Source: JAPYTK01 sp964401935
GTDB lineage: Bacteria > Myxococcota_A > Polyangia > Polyangiales > Polyangiaceae
Direction: 5' to 3'
Assembly: GCA_964401935.1 (NCBI GenBank)
Contig: CAYOAL010000015.1
Location: 46,170-110,169 of the forward strand
DNA: 64,000 bases
Shown here: positions 1-7,346 of the stretch, piece by piece
Numbering within the stretch: the first letter of the stretch is position 1
Layout of the letters: every line of letters starts with the position of its first letter
Notes under the pieces: model-generated
The model's input: only the letters and a program-made list of their open reading frames with translations
The model's database searches: none
Told to the model about the DNA's origin: nothing
Made by a program: the position numbers and the translations under genes

Positions 1-662
1 GCCAAGCCAAGCTGAAGGGGCTTTTGTGCACGGTGCGGCGACCGCTTCACCCTGGCGCGCGCGAGCAGCTGGAGATTTCGGGACCGTACGTGCTGTTCCG
101 CCAAACGACGCTCTACGGGCGCGCGCTGGCAAGCCTCGTGCCTCTCGCCATGCAGTGCGACGACCTCGAGCTCCGCGCGGCGTGTGTCGTCGCCGACACC
201 GCGGGAACGGGCGGGGGCGCCGAGACGAAGACACTCATCCTGCGCGCCGGAGATCCTATCTTCCCGAGCGAGCACGCCCCCGGCCACGACAGCAAGCTCG
301 AGGCGCGGTTCGCGCGCGAGTTCACGCGCGCCGCGCCCGCGTGGGACGTCGTGCGCGAGCCGGTCGCGGTGGAGGCGGGCAGCACGCTCATCTTCCCCGA
401 CTTCGAGCTGCGCCATCGGTGGCGCCCGGAGCGCCGCTGGCTGCTCGAGCTCGTAGGGTTCTGGACCCCCGCGTACATCGCCGACAAGCTCCGCCGCCTG
501 CGCGAGGCCAAGCTCGAGCGCCTCATCCTCTGCATCGACTCCGATCGCAACTGCTCCGATCTGGAGCTGCCACCGAACGCGCAGGTGATCCGCTTCCGCC
601 GCCGCCTCGATCCGCGAGCGGTGCTCGCCGCGATCGAACCCTCGGAGCTCGACCCCCGATGA
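1..662 (+). CDS. DUF790-family (Bax1-like) nuclease, 3' part only
   Basis: The frame is open to the left edge, so the 5' end lies outside the window; about 219 residues are visible. The C-terminal part has the conserved DUF790 stretch in which an acidic/hydrophobic block (LIFPDFELRH) precedes WLLELVGFWTP and a Lys/Arg-rich helix. This is the PD-(D/E)XK-type nuclease region known from archaeal Bax1 and bacterial relatives, which usually work beside an XPB-type helicase; such a helicase gene may therefore lie just upstream. The stop codon overlaps the start of the next gene by four bases (ATGA), so the two are probably translationally coupled. The family call is recognised from sequence; the nuclease role is inferred from the family. 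Confidence 0.75.
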   Translation, partial: QAKLKGLLCTVRRPLHPGAREQLEISGPYVLFRQTTLYGRALASLVPLAMQCDDLELRAACVVADTAGTGGGAETKTLILRAGDPIFPSEHAPGHDSKLEARFAREFTRAAPAWDVVREPVAVEAGSTLIFPDFELRHRWRPERRWLLELVGFWTPAYIADKLRRLREAKLERLILCIDSDRNCSDLELPPNAQVIRFRRRLDPRAVLAAIEPSELDPR

Positions 663-1789
663 CAGCAACTCGACGCAACACGGAGCGCGTGAAGCACGCA
701 CGGGACGCGGCTCACAGGGAGCTCGCGGCCTACAAGGAGCTCGCGGCTCACGCACGGCACGCGGCTCACGCACGGCACGTGGCTCACGAACGGCACGCGG
801 CTCACGCACGGCACGCGGCTCACGAACGGCACGCGGTTCACGCGGAGCACGTGGTGGACGCGGCTCGTCCAGCTGACACGACAGCCTTCGTCGCGACGCG
901 TAGCATCGACGAGGTGACGCCGACTCGAGACGCGCGCGAGACGCTGGGGAGAGCGCCAGGCCTGCGGGCCGCCATCGTCTACGATTTCGACGGGACGCTC
1001 GCGCGAGGAAACATCCAGGAGCACAGCTTTCTTCCCGCGCTGGGCGTCGACAAGGAGGCGTTCTGGGACGCCGTCCGCGCCGACACGGTGCGCCACGACG
1101 CGGATGAGATCCTCGTCTACATGCGGCTCATGCTCGAGCGGGCGCGCGAGAAGGGCGTCGCCGTCACCCGCGCCGCGCTCGCCGCTCACGGGCGCTCGAC
1201 ACCGCTCTACGACGGCGTGGACACGTGGTTCGAGCGCATCGACGCCCACGGGCGCAGCCAAGGGCTCGCCCTTTCGCACTACGTCGTGTCGTCGGGCAAC
1301 CGCGAGATGATCGAGGGCTCGCCCATCGCGCGGCACTTCCAACACGTGTTCGCGTCGAAGTTCATCTTCGACGACGCCGGACACGCGGTGTGGCCAGGCA
1401 CCGCAGTCAACTACACCACCAAGACGCAGTACCTGTTTCGCATCAACAAGGGGGTCGACAACGACTGGGACAACGAGCGCGTGAACCGCTTCATCCCCCT
1501 CGCAGAGCGCCCGATCCCGTTCTCCCGCATGCTCTACATCGGAGACGGAGACACCGACATCCCCTCGATGAAGATGGTGCGCCACCAGGGGGGCTTCTCC
1601 GTCGCCGTGTTCGATCCGGGTGCGTGGAGCGCCGGGCCAGAAGCTCAAGACAAGATCCACCGCCTCATCGCCGAAGACCGCGTTCACTTCGTCGCCCCCG
1701 CCGACTACTCCGAAGGCAGTCAGCTCACGGTGATCGTCAAGGGCATCCTCGGGCGCTTCGCGCGCGCCTCCGGAGCGCAGAGCACGTGA
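659..1789 (+). CDS. HAD-superfamily phosphatase with His/Ala-rich N-terminal repeat
   Basis: A 376-residue protein starting at the ATG that overlaps the previous stop by four bases. From about residue 105 it is a haloacid dehalogenase-type hydrolase: motif I is YDFDGTLA with the nucleophilic Asp, motif II is VSSGN and motif III is YIGDGDTDIPSMKM, resembling phosphoserine-phosphatase-like members. Its substrate cannot be read from the sequence. The first 100 residues are unusual: they hold a tandem AHARHA-type hexapeptide repeat rich in His, encoded by six 18-bp units. The start could lie further downstream, since the HAD domain itself begins near position 970, but the 4-bp overlap and the continuous frame favour the ATG given. 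Confidence 0.8.
   Translation: MTATRRNTERVKHARDAAHRELAAYKELAAHARHAAHARHVAHERHAAHARHAAHERHAVHAEHVVDAARPADTTAFVATRSIDEVTPTRDARETLGRAPGLRAAIVYDFDGTLARGNIQEHSFLPALGVDKEAFWDAVRADTVRHDADEILVYMRLMLERAREKGVAVTRAALAAHGRSTPLYDGVDTWFERIDAHGRSQGLALSHYVVSSGNREMIEGSPIARHFQHVFASKFIFDDAGHAVWPGTAVNYTTKTQYLFRINKGVDNDWDNERVNRFIPLAERPIPFSRMLYIGDGDTDIPSMKMVRHQGGFSVAVFDPGAWSAGPEAQDKIHRLIAEDRVHFVAPADYSEGSQLTVIVKGILGRFARASGAQST
746..853 (+). repeat. 18-bp tandem repeat, six units, in frame
   Basis: Six contiguous 18-bp units of the form GCTCACGCACGGCACGCG, with one or two changes per unit and a more divergent last unit. They encode AHARHA/AHERHA-type hexapeptides in the N-terminal region of the HAD phosphatase. The units stay in frame, so copy-number change would lengthen or shorten the protein by six residues. 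Confidence 0.9.
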
Positions 1790-1795
1790 GGCGCG

Positions 1796-2758
1796 TCACT
1801 CGATGGCGAAGGTGAAGAACACGGGCAGACCTCTACGCTCGACCTCGAGGATCGCCCGCGTGGCCGGCTGTCCCAGGATGGAATAGGCCGCGAGCGCGCC
1901 CTTTGGCTCGTGGAGGGAGTGGCCATTGAGCGACACGATACGGTCGCCGCTCCGCATGCCCAGCCGATACAGGGTCGAGCCTTCGGTCACCCTCGGGATG
2001 CGAAGGACGCCGCGGTTCCCGCTCCGTTCTACGACGAGCGTCGGCCCGCGCTGAACCGTCGCGCGGTTCATGAGGGTGTTGAGCGTCTCCCGCGTGATCG
2101 TGGCGTGGTACTGAACGGCAGCGCGCTCGACGGGACGGGGGAGCTCGAGCGCGTGGGACGCGTCGGGCGCGCTGGGGGCGCTGGGGGCGCCGAACGCATC
2201 TTGCATGGCCGCCCGATCGTTGTCGGTGAGTGGCCGAGGGGTCGGGCTCTCGCTGCCGTCGATGGGGAGCCTCCGCTCGCGAGGCGCGGCGTTGGCCGGC
2301 ACCGGGGGAGCCGTCGCGGCCCCACCGGAGAGCCCCGCCCCGGCGACGATCGCCACGCCAACCATTCGCCGTCGGCGGCGACCTCGTGCGCCCTCCGGGC
2401 ACTCGCCGGCGATCACCGTCCCGTCGCGCCGTCGACGCCAGAGGCCAAGCGGCGTGTCACGCGCTCCCACGAGCTCTCGCGCTTGTCGCTGGGTGAGCGC
2501 CTCGATGTTGTACACGCGCTCTCCGCAGCGACCACACTCGCGCACGCGGTCGTCTCCCACCATCTCCTCCCAGCGCTGCCCGCAGGAGCTGGCGGTGAGG
2601 CGGTGAGGCGTGGCGAGTTGGTCTCGATCGGCCTGCTCCCTCCGCACCTCGGCGAGCGCCGCCTGGGCACGCGCCGCCTGTTCGCTCAGCTCACGGAGGG
2701 TAGACACGAGCTGCGCCTCGCGCTGATGCACGGCTTCGTCGACGTCGCGGAAGGGCAT
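1796..2758 (-). CDS. Zinc-ribbon and PDZ-domain protein with one membrane segment
   Basis: A 320-residue protein, convergent with the HAD gene. Order of parts: an N-terminal coiled-coil-like helix (residues about 5-45); a Cys motif around residues 59-90 with the pattern C-x3-W-x2-M-x-GDDRVR-x-C-x2-C followed by VYNIEALT, a short domain common in myxobacterial and cyanobacterial proteins; a basic stretch then a hydrophobic segment near residues 130-150; a Pro/Ala linker; and a C-terminal PDZ domain (STLYRLGMRSGDRIVSLNG) resembling that of GspC/PulC type II secretion proteins. It may be a membrane-anchored scaffold; its partner is unknown. No other secretion genes are adjacent, so a GspC role is not supported. 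Confidence 0.7.
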   Translation of the reverse strand: MPFRDVDEAVHQREAQLVSTLRELSEQAARAQAALAEVRREQADRDQLATPHRLTASSCGQRWEEMVGDDRVRECGRCGERVYNIEALTQRQARELVGARDTPLGLWRRRRDGTVIAGECPEGARGRRRRRMVGVAIVAGAGLSGGAATAPPVPANAAPRERRLPIDGSESPTPRPLTDNDRAAMQDAFGAPSAPSAPDASHALELPRPVERAAVQYHATITRETLNTLMNRATVQRGPTLVVERSGNRGVLRIPRVTEGSTLYRLGMRSGDRIVSLNGHSLHEPKGALAAYSILGQPATRAILEVERRGLPVFFTFAIE

Positions 2759-2825
2759 AATGGCTCGCCTGTTCGATGCCTCCCCACAACCACGCTCGTG
2801 CGCGGATCATTCCAGGGCCGCGCGC

Positions 2826-3875
2826 TCACGAGGCCGGGAGCCTGCGATCGGGGCGCGCGCCAGCTGCCGCGAGCAGCGCGGGCACGAGGCGGCGCCCGAC
2901 CAACCCGTCGAGGCGGCGGAGCCACCCGCTTGGCGCAGGTCGGTGCCTCGAGGGCTGGATGCCGAGCGCGTCGGCCACCCGCTCCCCCGCGAGGTGTGCG
3001 ACCACGCCTTCGAGATCGTGGCGCTCCGCGGGCACGTAGCGCTGCATGGCCGCGATGAGACGCTGGGTGAGGGCGCGGCCGTGCGCGCTCGGACGCACGT
3101 GGCGCCGCTCGATGGCCGCGCGCGTGCGGCGGGCGGTCCACAGATCACCGAGCAGGTCGTGGTCGTCGACGCCGAGGAGGGCCGCGGTCACCCGCCACAA
3201 GTGGAGGAAGTCTTCCGCTTCGGCCGGCTCTACCGCACCCCCGAGCCGCTCCAGCGCGTCGAGCACGACGACCGAGAAGGTGAGCGCGGTGCCGAGGAGC
3301 TCTTCCTGATTGATGGGCACTCCCACGTGCGTTGGAGCGAGCTGCTGACGAATGGCCGCGTGCAGGAGCCGCACGCGCGCGATGGCCCCGAACGCGCTCC
3401 CTTGGGGCTCGAACGCCCCCTCGGCGAGAACGTCGAGGACGAAGCGGCCGGTGTCGTGGATGCGCCGATCGATGTCGGTCTCGAGGCGCCGCGTGCGCGC
3501 GAGGACGAGCGCGCCTTTGGCGCCCGCGTAGGCGCTCGGGAGCGCCGCACCGAAGAGGCAGGTGGTGATCTGAAGCAGGTGTCGCTGTGCGAATCGCTGC
3601 GCGCGCAACAAGCGGAGCGGCTCCGCGAACGGGGGCAGCGCACCTGGCAAGAGGCCGGCGAGGGCCGCCGCGCGACGGGGAGGCAGGGGCTCGTCGTTGC
3701 GGGGCGCCGGATCGAGCCAGGCCTGGAACACGAAGGGGGTCCCCAGTCTGTCACGCGCCGCGGCCACCAGCTCGTCGGCCACCGGATCGGCGCGCTCCGC
3801 CGCAAGAGCGAGTCGTGCCGGGAGCGCGTCGTAGCCCGCCAAGACCGCACCCGCGCCGCTGCCCTGGAGCGTCAT
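2826..3875 (-). CDS. MpaB/rubber-oxygenase-like (DUF2236) oxygenase
   Basis: A 349-residue protein whose ATG overlaps the stop of the terpene cyclase gene by four bases, making this the second gene of an operon. It shows the DUF2236 signature: a GALVLARTRRL region near residue 121, a VRLLHAAIR motif with His172 and Arg176, and a PINQEELLGT motif near residue 187. Family members include mycophenolic acid MpaB and latex-clearing proteins, heme enzymes that cleave isoprenoid double bonds. Overlap with a cyclase suggests that it oxidises the cyclase product or its isoprenoid precursor; this is inference. Another frame-compatible start further upstream lies inside the cyclase and is not favoured. 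Confidence 0.8.
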   Translation of the reverse strand: MTLQGSGAGAVLAGYDALPARLALAAERADPVADELVAAARDRLGTPFVFQAWLDPAPRNDEPLPPRRAAALAGLLPGALPPFAEPLRLLRAQRFAQRHLLQITTCLFGAALPSAYAGAKGALVLARTRRLETDIDRRIHDTGRFVLDVLAEGAFEPQGSAFGAIARVRLLHAAIRQQLAPTHVGVPINQEELLGTALTFSVVVLDALERLGGAVEPAEAEDFLHLWRVTAALLGVDDHDLLGDLWTARRTRAAIERRHVRPSAHGRALTQRLIAAMQRYVPAERHDLEGVVAHLAGERVADALGIQPSRHRPAPSGWLRRLDGLVGRRLVPALLAAAGARPDRRLPAS

Positions 3876-5863
3876 CGACCGTCCTCCGGCGGAAACGCGG
3901 CGCGGTAGCGCGCGAGCGCGACGATCGAGATCGCGAGCGCAGGCGTGGCGTAGCTGTAGAACAGCTCGGGGGGAAGGAAGGTGTGCACGAAGCCCTCGTC
4001 GCTCCACCCTCCATCCGCACGCTGGGCGTTCACCAGGTACTGCGCGGCCCGATGTACCTCCGGACCGCGCTCCCCCACCGCGAGCAGACCGAGGAGCACG
4101 TAGCCGGTCACGGGAGGCATGCTCGGCGCGAGGCCGAGGAGCGACGGATCGGCGTAGGTCTCTGCGGCCTCTCCAAAGCCCCCGTCTTCGTTCTGGTGCT
4201 CGAGGAGAAAGTCGACGGCGCGGCCGATCCACTCGCTTTCGCTGCTCTCGCCGATCGCGCCGAGGCCCCACAGGATGGTCCCCGTCTCGGCGAGGTAGCC
4301 CTTCCAGCGCCCCCAGAAACCACCGTGCTCGAGTTGATGGCGGCGGAGGAAGTCGACCGCCTTCTGTACGACCGGCTCCGAGAGATCGTAGCCGGCGCTG
4401 CCGAACGCCACGAGCGCCCTCCCGGTGATCCCTTCGGAGGGCACATCGGCCAGCTCCGGCGCCGGCTCGAGCACCATCCGCAGCGCCTCGGCCGCGCTCC
4501 GCGGACGCAGCGACGGAGCGCGCTCGAACATGGGTCCGTAGGGCTTGTCGGCACGCGAGCGGACGAAGCACGAGATCCCGCCCGCCGGGTGCTGCATGCC
4601 TGCGATCCAGGCGAGACCGCGGTCGACCGCGCGCAGCCCCCGGAGCGAAGGCTTGGCCTCCGTGATGTCGGCGAGGGCCGCGACCACCATCGCGCTGTCG
4701 TCGACGTCGGGCATGGTGATGTTGCCGCTGCACCACGGCCACCCGCCAACGTGCGGTCCGGCGTGTTGTCGGCTCGGCGACGGCACCGGCGTCTCGATCT
4801 GTTTCTCGAGGAGCCAGCCCGTCGCGGTGGACACGGCCGGGTCGTCCGCGGGCGCGCCGCACGCGCGGAGCGCCAGGGCGGAGATGGCCGTGCTCCACAC
4901 GTTGCTCGCGAACGCGCTCATGGTGAGTCGCCCCTCGCGGCGGCGCTTGTGGCGATCGAGGAACAAGAGCGCGTGACGCAGCATGGGCTCCTCGGGAGAC
5001 ATCCCCACCGCCCAGAGCGCGAGGGCCATGAGTTGGGTGTGCCACACCACGCCGTTCCAGCCGCCGTCTGGGTTCTGATACGCGCCGAGATACGACTCCA
5101 CGCGACGGCGCTGGAGTCGTCTCCGGGTGAAGCCGAGAACCCCACGCCGTGGCTCCGGCCCGCGACGCACGCGATCGCCGACGGCGAGCAGCGCGAAGAG
5201 CCCCATGGTGATCCCGGGGTGAGCGTGGGTCTCGAGGGCGCGGTCGAGCGGCGCGAGCACGACATCGAGCGGGATCGCCGGAAACGTGTCGGGCGGCAGG
5301 ATCCCCGCGACCGCGAGCCAGATCGGCGCCAGATCCCCGTGATCGAGGCGACGCGCCACGGCCTCGAGCCCGCCTCGCTCCAGCAGCCAGCGAAACGCGC
5401 GCTGCGCCAACCGCCGCGCGTCCCGCCCGCCGAGCGCCCGCAAGGCGGCGTAGCCGAGCGCGGTCGCCGACGGATGCCCGCGGCCAGCGCCGGGGTAGCC
5501 CTCGAAGGAGCCGTCGGCGAGCTGCGCGTCGGCCAGGAACGACAGGGCCTCCCCCGCCTCGTCGTCGCGCAGCGTGCCCAGCTCCGCCTCGAGGATCACT
5601 TGCATCATCACGCACTGGGGCCCCATGTCGCAGTCTGCTTCCCACGCGCCGCTGGGCTGCTGCTGCGCGCGCACCAGCGCCTCGGCCCGACGGAGGGCCT
5701 GCGCGAGCGCATCGGGCGCGACGGGCGCGACGGGCGCGACGGGCGCGACCGCCTCTCGCACACCGCGCGCCGTGCCGAAGGCGCCGAGGCCCGCCGTCGC
5801 TGGCCCGAGGTCTTGGTCGAGCCGCGACTCTCGCGAGGCTTTGGGAAAGTAGGCAACGGTCAT
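3872..5863 (-). CDS. Class II triterpene cyclase, squalene-hopene cyclase family
   Basis: A 663-residue protein of the usual length for squalene-hopene cyclases. The protonating DxDD motif is present as DVDDSA at residues 386-391 (DVDDTA in typical family members). Several QW-type repeats are visible, for example QNPDGGW, QNEDGGF and QRADGGW. The family cyclises squalene or related polyprenes at the cytoplasmic membrane by an acid-initiated cascade. The N-terminus carries a Pro-Val-Ala repeat (PVAPVAPVAP) coded by a 9-bp tandem repeat. The usual phenylalanine-rich stretch just before DxDD reads GGWPWCSGNITMP, which differs from typical hopene synthases, so the product may not be hopene. The start follows a GAGGG ribosome-binding site. 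Confidence 0.85.
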   Translation of the reverse strand: MTVAYFPKASRESRLDQDLGPATAGLGAFGTARGVREAVAPVAPVAPVAPDALAQALRRAEALVRAQQQPSGAWEADCDMGPQCVMMQVILEAELGTLRDDEAGEALSFLADAQLADGSFEGYPGAGRGHPSATALGYAALRALGGRDARRLAQRAFRWLLERGGLEAVARRLDHGDLAPIWLAVAGILPPDTFPAIPLDVVLAPLDRALETHAHPGITMGLFALLAVGDRVRRGPEPRRGVLGFTRRRLQRRRVESYLGAYQNPDGGWNGVVWHTQLMALALWAVGMSPEEPMLRHALLFLDRHKRRREGRLTMSAFASNVWSTAISALALRACGAPADDPAVSTATGWLLEKQIETPVPSPSRQHAGPHVGGWPWCSGNITMPDVDDSAMVVAALADITEAKPSLRGLRAVDRGLAWIAGMQHPAGGISCFVRSRADKPYGPMFERAPSLRPRSAAEALRMVLEPAPELADVPSEGITGRALVAFGSAGYDLSEPVVQKAVDFLRRHQLEHGGFWGRWKGYLAETGTILWGLGAIGESSESEWIGRAVDFLLEHQNEDGGFGEAAETYADPSLLGLAPSMPPVTGYVLLGLLAVGERGPEVHRAAQYLVNAQRADGGWSDEGFVHTFLPPELFYSYATPALAISIVALARYRAAFPPEDGR
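5714..5759 (-). repeat. 9-bp tandem repeat in cyclase N-terminus
   Basis: About five copies of a GGGCGCGAC-type unit within the cyclase coding region. They encode the Ala-Pro-Val repeat ahead of the first catalytic barrel and are probably a disordered linker prone to slippage. Confidence 0.7.
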
Positions 5864-5867
5864 GGGG

Positions 5868-6224
5868 CTACCCTCGCTCGTTTCGCAAGGACCCGCCGTG
5901 GTGGCGGTCCTGGTGGTTGTCGTTGGGGAGGATGACGCTCGAACGGAGCGGCTCGCGGTGCGTCATGGTCACTGCCTTGTGCAAGCGCCGTGACAACGCG
6001 AGCGCGCGAGGGTCCGAGAAGCTTCGCGGCCTTGAGCCCCACGAGCAGCGTGTCTCCTGGCCCGTGCCCGGGCACGTGCCGCCGGCGAGGCGGGGCGCGA
6101 CGGGCAGGGTCGCCGCGAGCGTGGCCTGCGCGGCCTCGGTGACGCGGACCCCGCGGGTCGCAGGTCGGATGCCGTCGGCGCTTCGACGACTTCGAGGAGC
6201 CTGGGGGAATATGACGACGCTCAT
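5868..6224 (-). CDS. Putative small protein upstream of the terpene cyclase
   Basis: A possible 118-residue reading frame ending four bases before the cyclase ATG. Its start MSVVIFPQAPRSR resembles the cyclase start MTVAYFPKASRESR, and the ribosome-binding regions match (GCGAAACGAaCGAaGGTgG against GCGAAACGAgCGAgGGTaG). This suggests duplication of an initiation region. The rest of the protein is Arg/His-rich with no known domain, and a different frame in the middle looks more like a helix, so this could be a decayed gene. A 32-residue alternative starting at 5966 is also possible. Coding status is uncertain. Confidence 0.35.
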   Translation of the reverse strand: MSVVIFPQAPRSRRSADGIRPATRGVRVTEAAQATLAATLPVAPRLAGGTCPGTGQETRCSWGSRPRSFSDPRALALSRRLHKAVTMTHREPLRSSVILPNDNHQDRHHGGSLRNERG

Positions 6225-6473
6225 CGGAACCACCTTCGTTCGTTTCGCTGCTCACTCGCCAGACCGGTTCGCTGCTCGATCGCTGCTCACTTCCTGCTCA
6301 GCTCGGCAAGACACCAGAGTCGTTCGACATCTCGCCACGAGCAGACCCGCTCTGAGCCCGCCTCGCGGGCTGCCCCGCGCCGCCGTCGTCCTCGCGGACG
6401 GGAACGGCGGTAAGGAGAGCGCGCGGCTCGGTTTCGGCCCCCCCGCGAGGCGGACGCGGTGGTATCGGACGAC

Positions 6474-7304
6474 ATGGCTTGGATTCGCGTGGCAAGCGGC
6501 GCGCTGTGGGTGCTCGCCCTCTCGGGGGTGGTGGGGTGTCCGCGCTCGCGCGACGTCGCCGCGGTGACCGTGCCCCCGGGGTCGGACGGGACGAGCCAGG
6601 ACGCCGGCGCCGGCAGCAGCGCGCCCACCGACCAGCGGGTGGCCTGTGGCGACACCACCTGCGACGTGGGCGCGGGCCAGATGTGTTGCGCAGCCCGGCT
6701 GCCCGACCAACAGGCGCGGTGCATGCCCGCCTCCGAGGCGGAGGCCTGCGATCAGCAGAAGACCTTCTGCGACGACACGACCGACTGCCCGAGCGGAACA
6801 CACTGCTGCAGCACGTTCGACGCGCGCCTCGACACCCACTACGCCTGCGAGGCGCTGCCGTGTCAGCGCGGCGCGGAGGTGTGCGCGGAGGGCGTGTGCG
6901 CGGAGGGCTACGTGTGCGAGGACGACGACGCGTTCCCGGGCAAGGCCTGCCGCTTCGCGAAGGTGGAGATCGGCTGCGGCGACGTGAAGTGCGCCGGTAC
7001 GACCCCCGTGTGCACGTACGACGCGTCGACCAAGAAGGGCACGTGCAAAGCGCGCGTCGATGAGTCGATGCCCTTCGGCCACCTCCGCTGCGACGGCCAC
7101 GACGACTGCGGCGAGGGCAACGTGTGTGTCTACGCGATGGGCGGGACGATGTGCTCGGCGCCAGAGGCCTACGACACCACGCTCACCAACGCGACGATCA
7201 CGTGCCAGCAGAACGGCGACTGCCCCACCCAGCTCGCGGCCGGTCCTTATCGCTGCCGCCCAGCGGACGACGCGCCACCCACGCTCCGCATCTGCCTCCC
7301 CTGA
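6474..7304 (+). CDS. Cys-rich lipoprotein
   Basis: A 276-residue protein with a signal peptide ending at a lipobox-like SGVVGC around residue 22, followed by a Ser/Gly/Ala spacer. The mature part has many paired cysteines in short units such as CGDTTCDVGAGQMCC, CPSGTHCC and CSAPEAYD, typical of disulfide-stabilised secreted proteins of myxobacteria. No catalytic motif is recognised. The ATG at 6474 is preferred over an in-frame GTG five codons earlier because it places the hydrophobic core correctly. It is divergent from the cyclase region and convergent with the kinase downstream. Confidence 0.75.
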   Translation: MAWIRVASGALWVLALSGVVGCPRSRDVAAVTVPPGSDGTSQDAGAGSSAPTDQRVACGDTTCDVGAGQMCCAARLPDQQARCMPASEAEACDQQKTFCDDTTDCPSGTHCCSTFDARLDTHYACEALPCQRGAEVCAEGVCAEGYVCEDDDAFPGKACRFAKVEIGCGDVKCAGTTPVCTYDASTKKGTCKARVDESMPFGHLRCDGHDDCGEGNVCVYAMGGTMCSAPEAYDTTLTNATITCQQNGDCPTQLAAGPYRCRPADDAPPTLRICLP

Positions 7305-7319
7305 GCGAGCGGCTCGCTC
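7303..7319. terminator. Possible hairpin between convergent genes
   Basis: A perfect inverted repeat GAGCGAGC-G-GCTCGCTC overlaps the stop of the Cys-rich lipoprotein gene, in the 42-bp gap before the convergent kinase gene. There is no T tract, so termination is only suggested by position. Confidence 0.3.
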
Positions 7320-7346
7320 CGTTCGGGCACGTCGCGCTCGCGCCGC

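Noticed and set aside
746..853. CRISPR or intergenic repeat
   Set aside because: The units are contiguous without spacers and remain in frame in the HAD gene.
1796..2758. Type II secretion GspC
   Set aside because: Only the PDZ part is similar; the zinc-ribbon and coiled-coil parts and missing gsp neighbours argue against it.
2826..5645. One continuous minus-strand frame covering both the oxygenase and an out-of-register part of the cyclase
   Set aside because: The upstream two thirds are Arg-rich and antiphase to the cyclase; the oxygenase starts at its own ATG with a 4-bp overlap.
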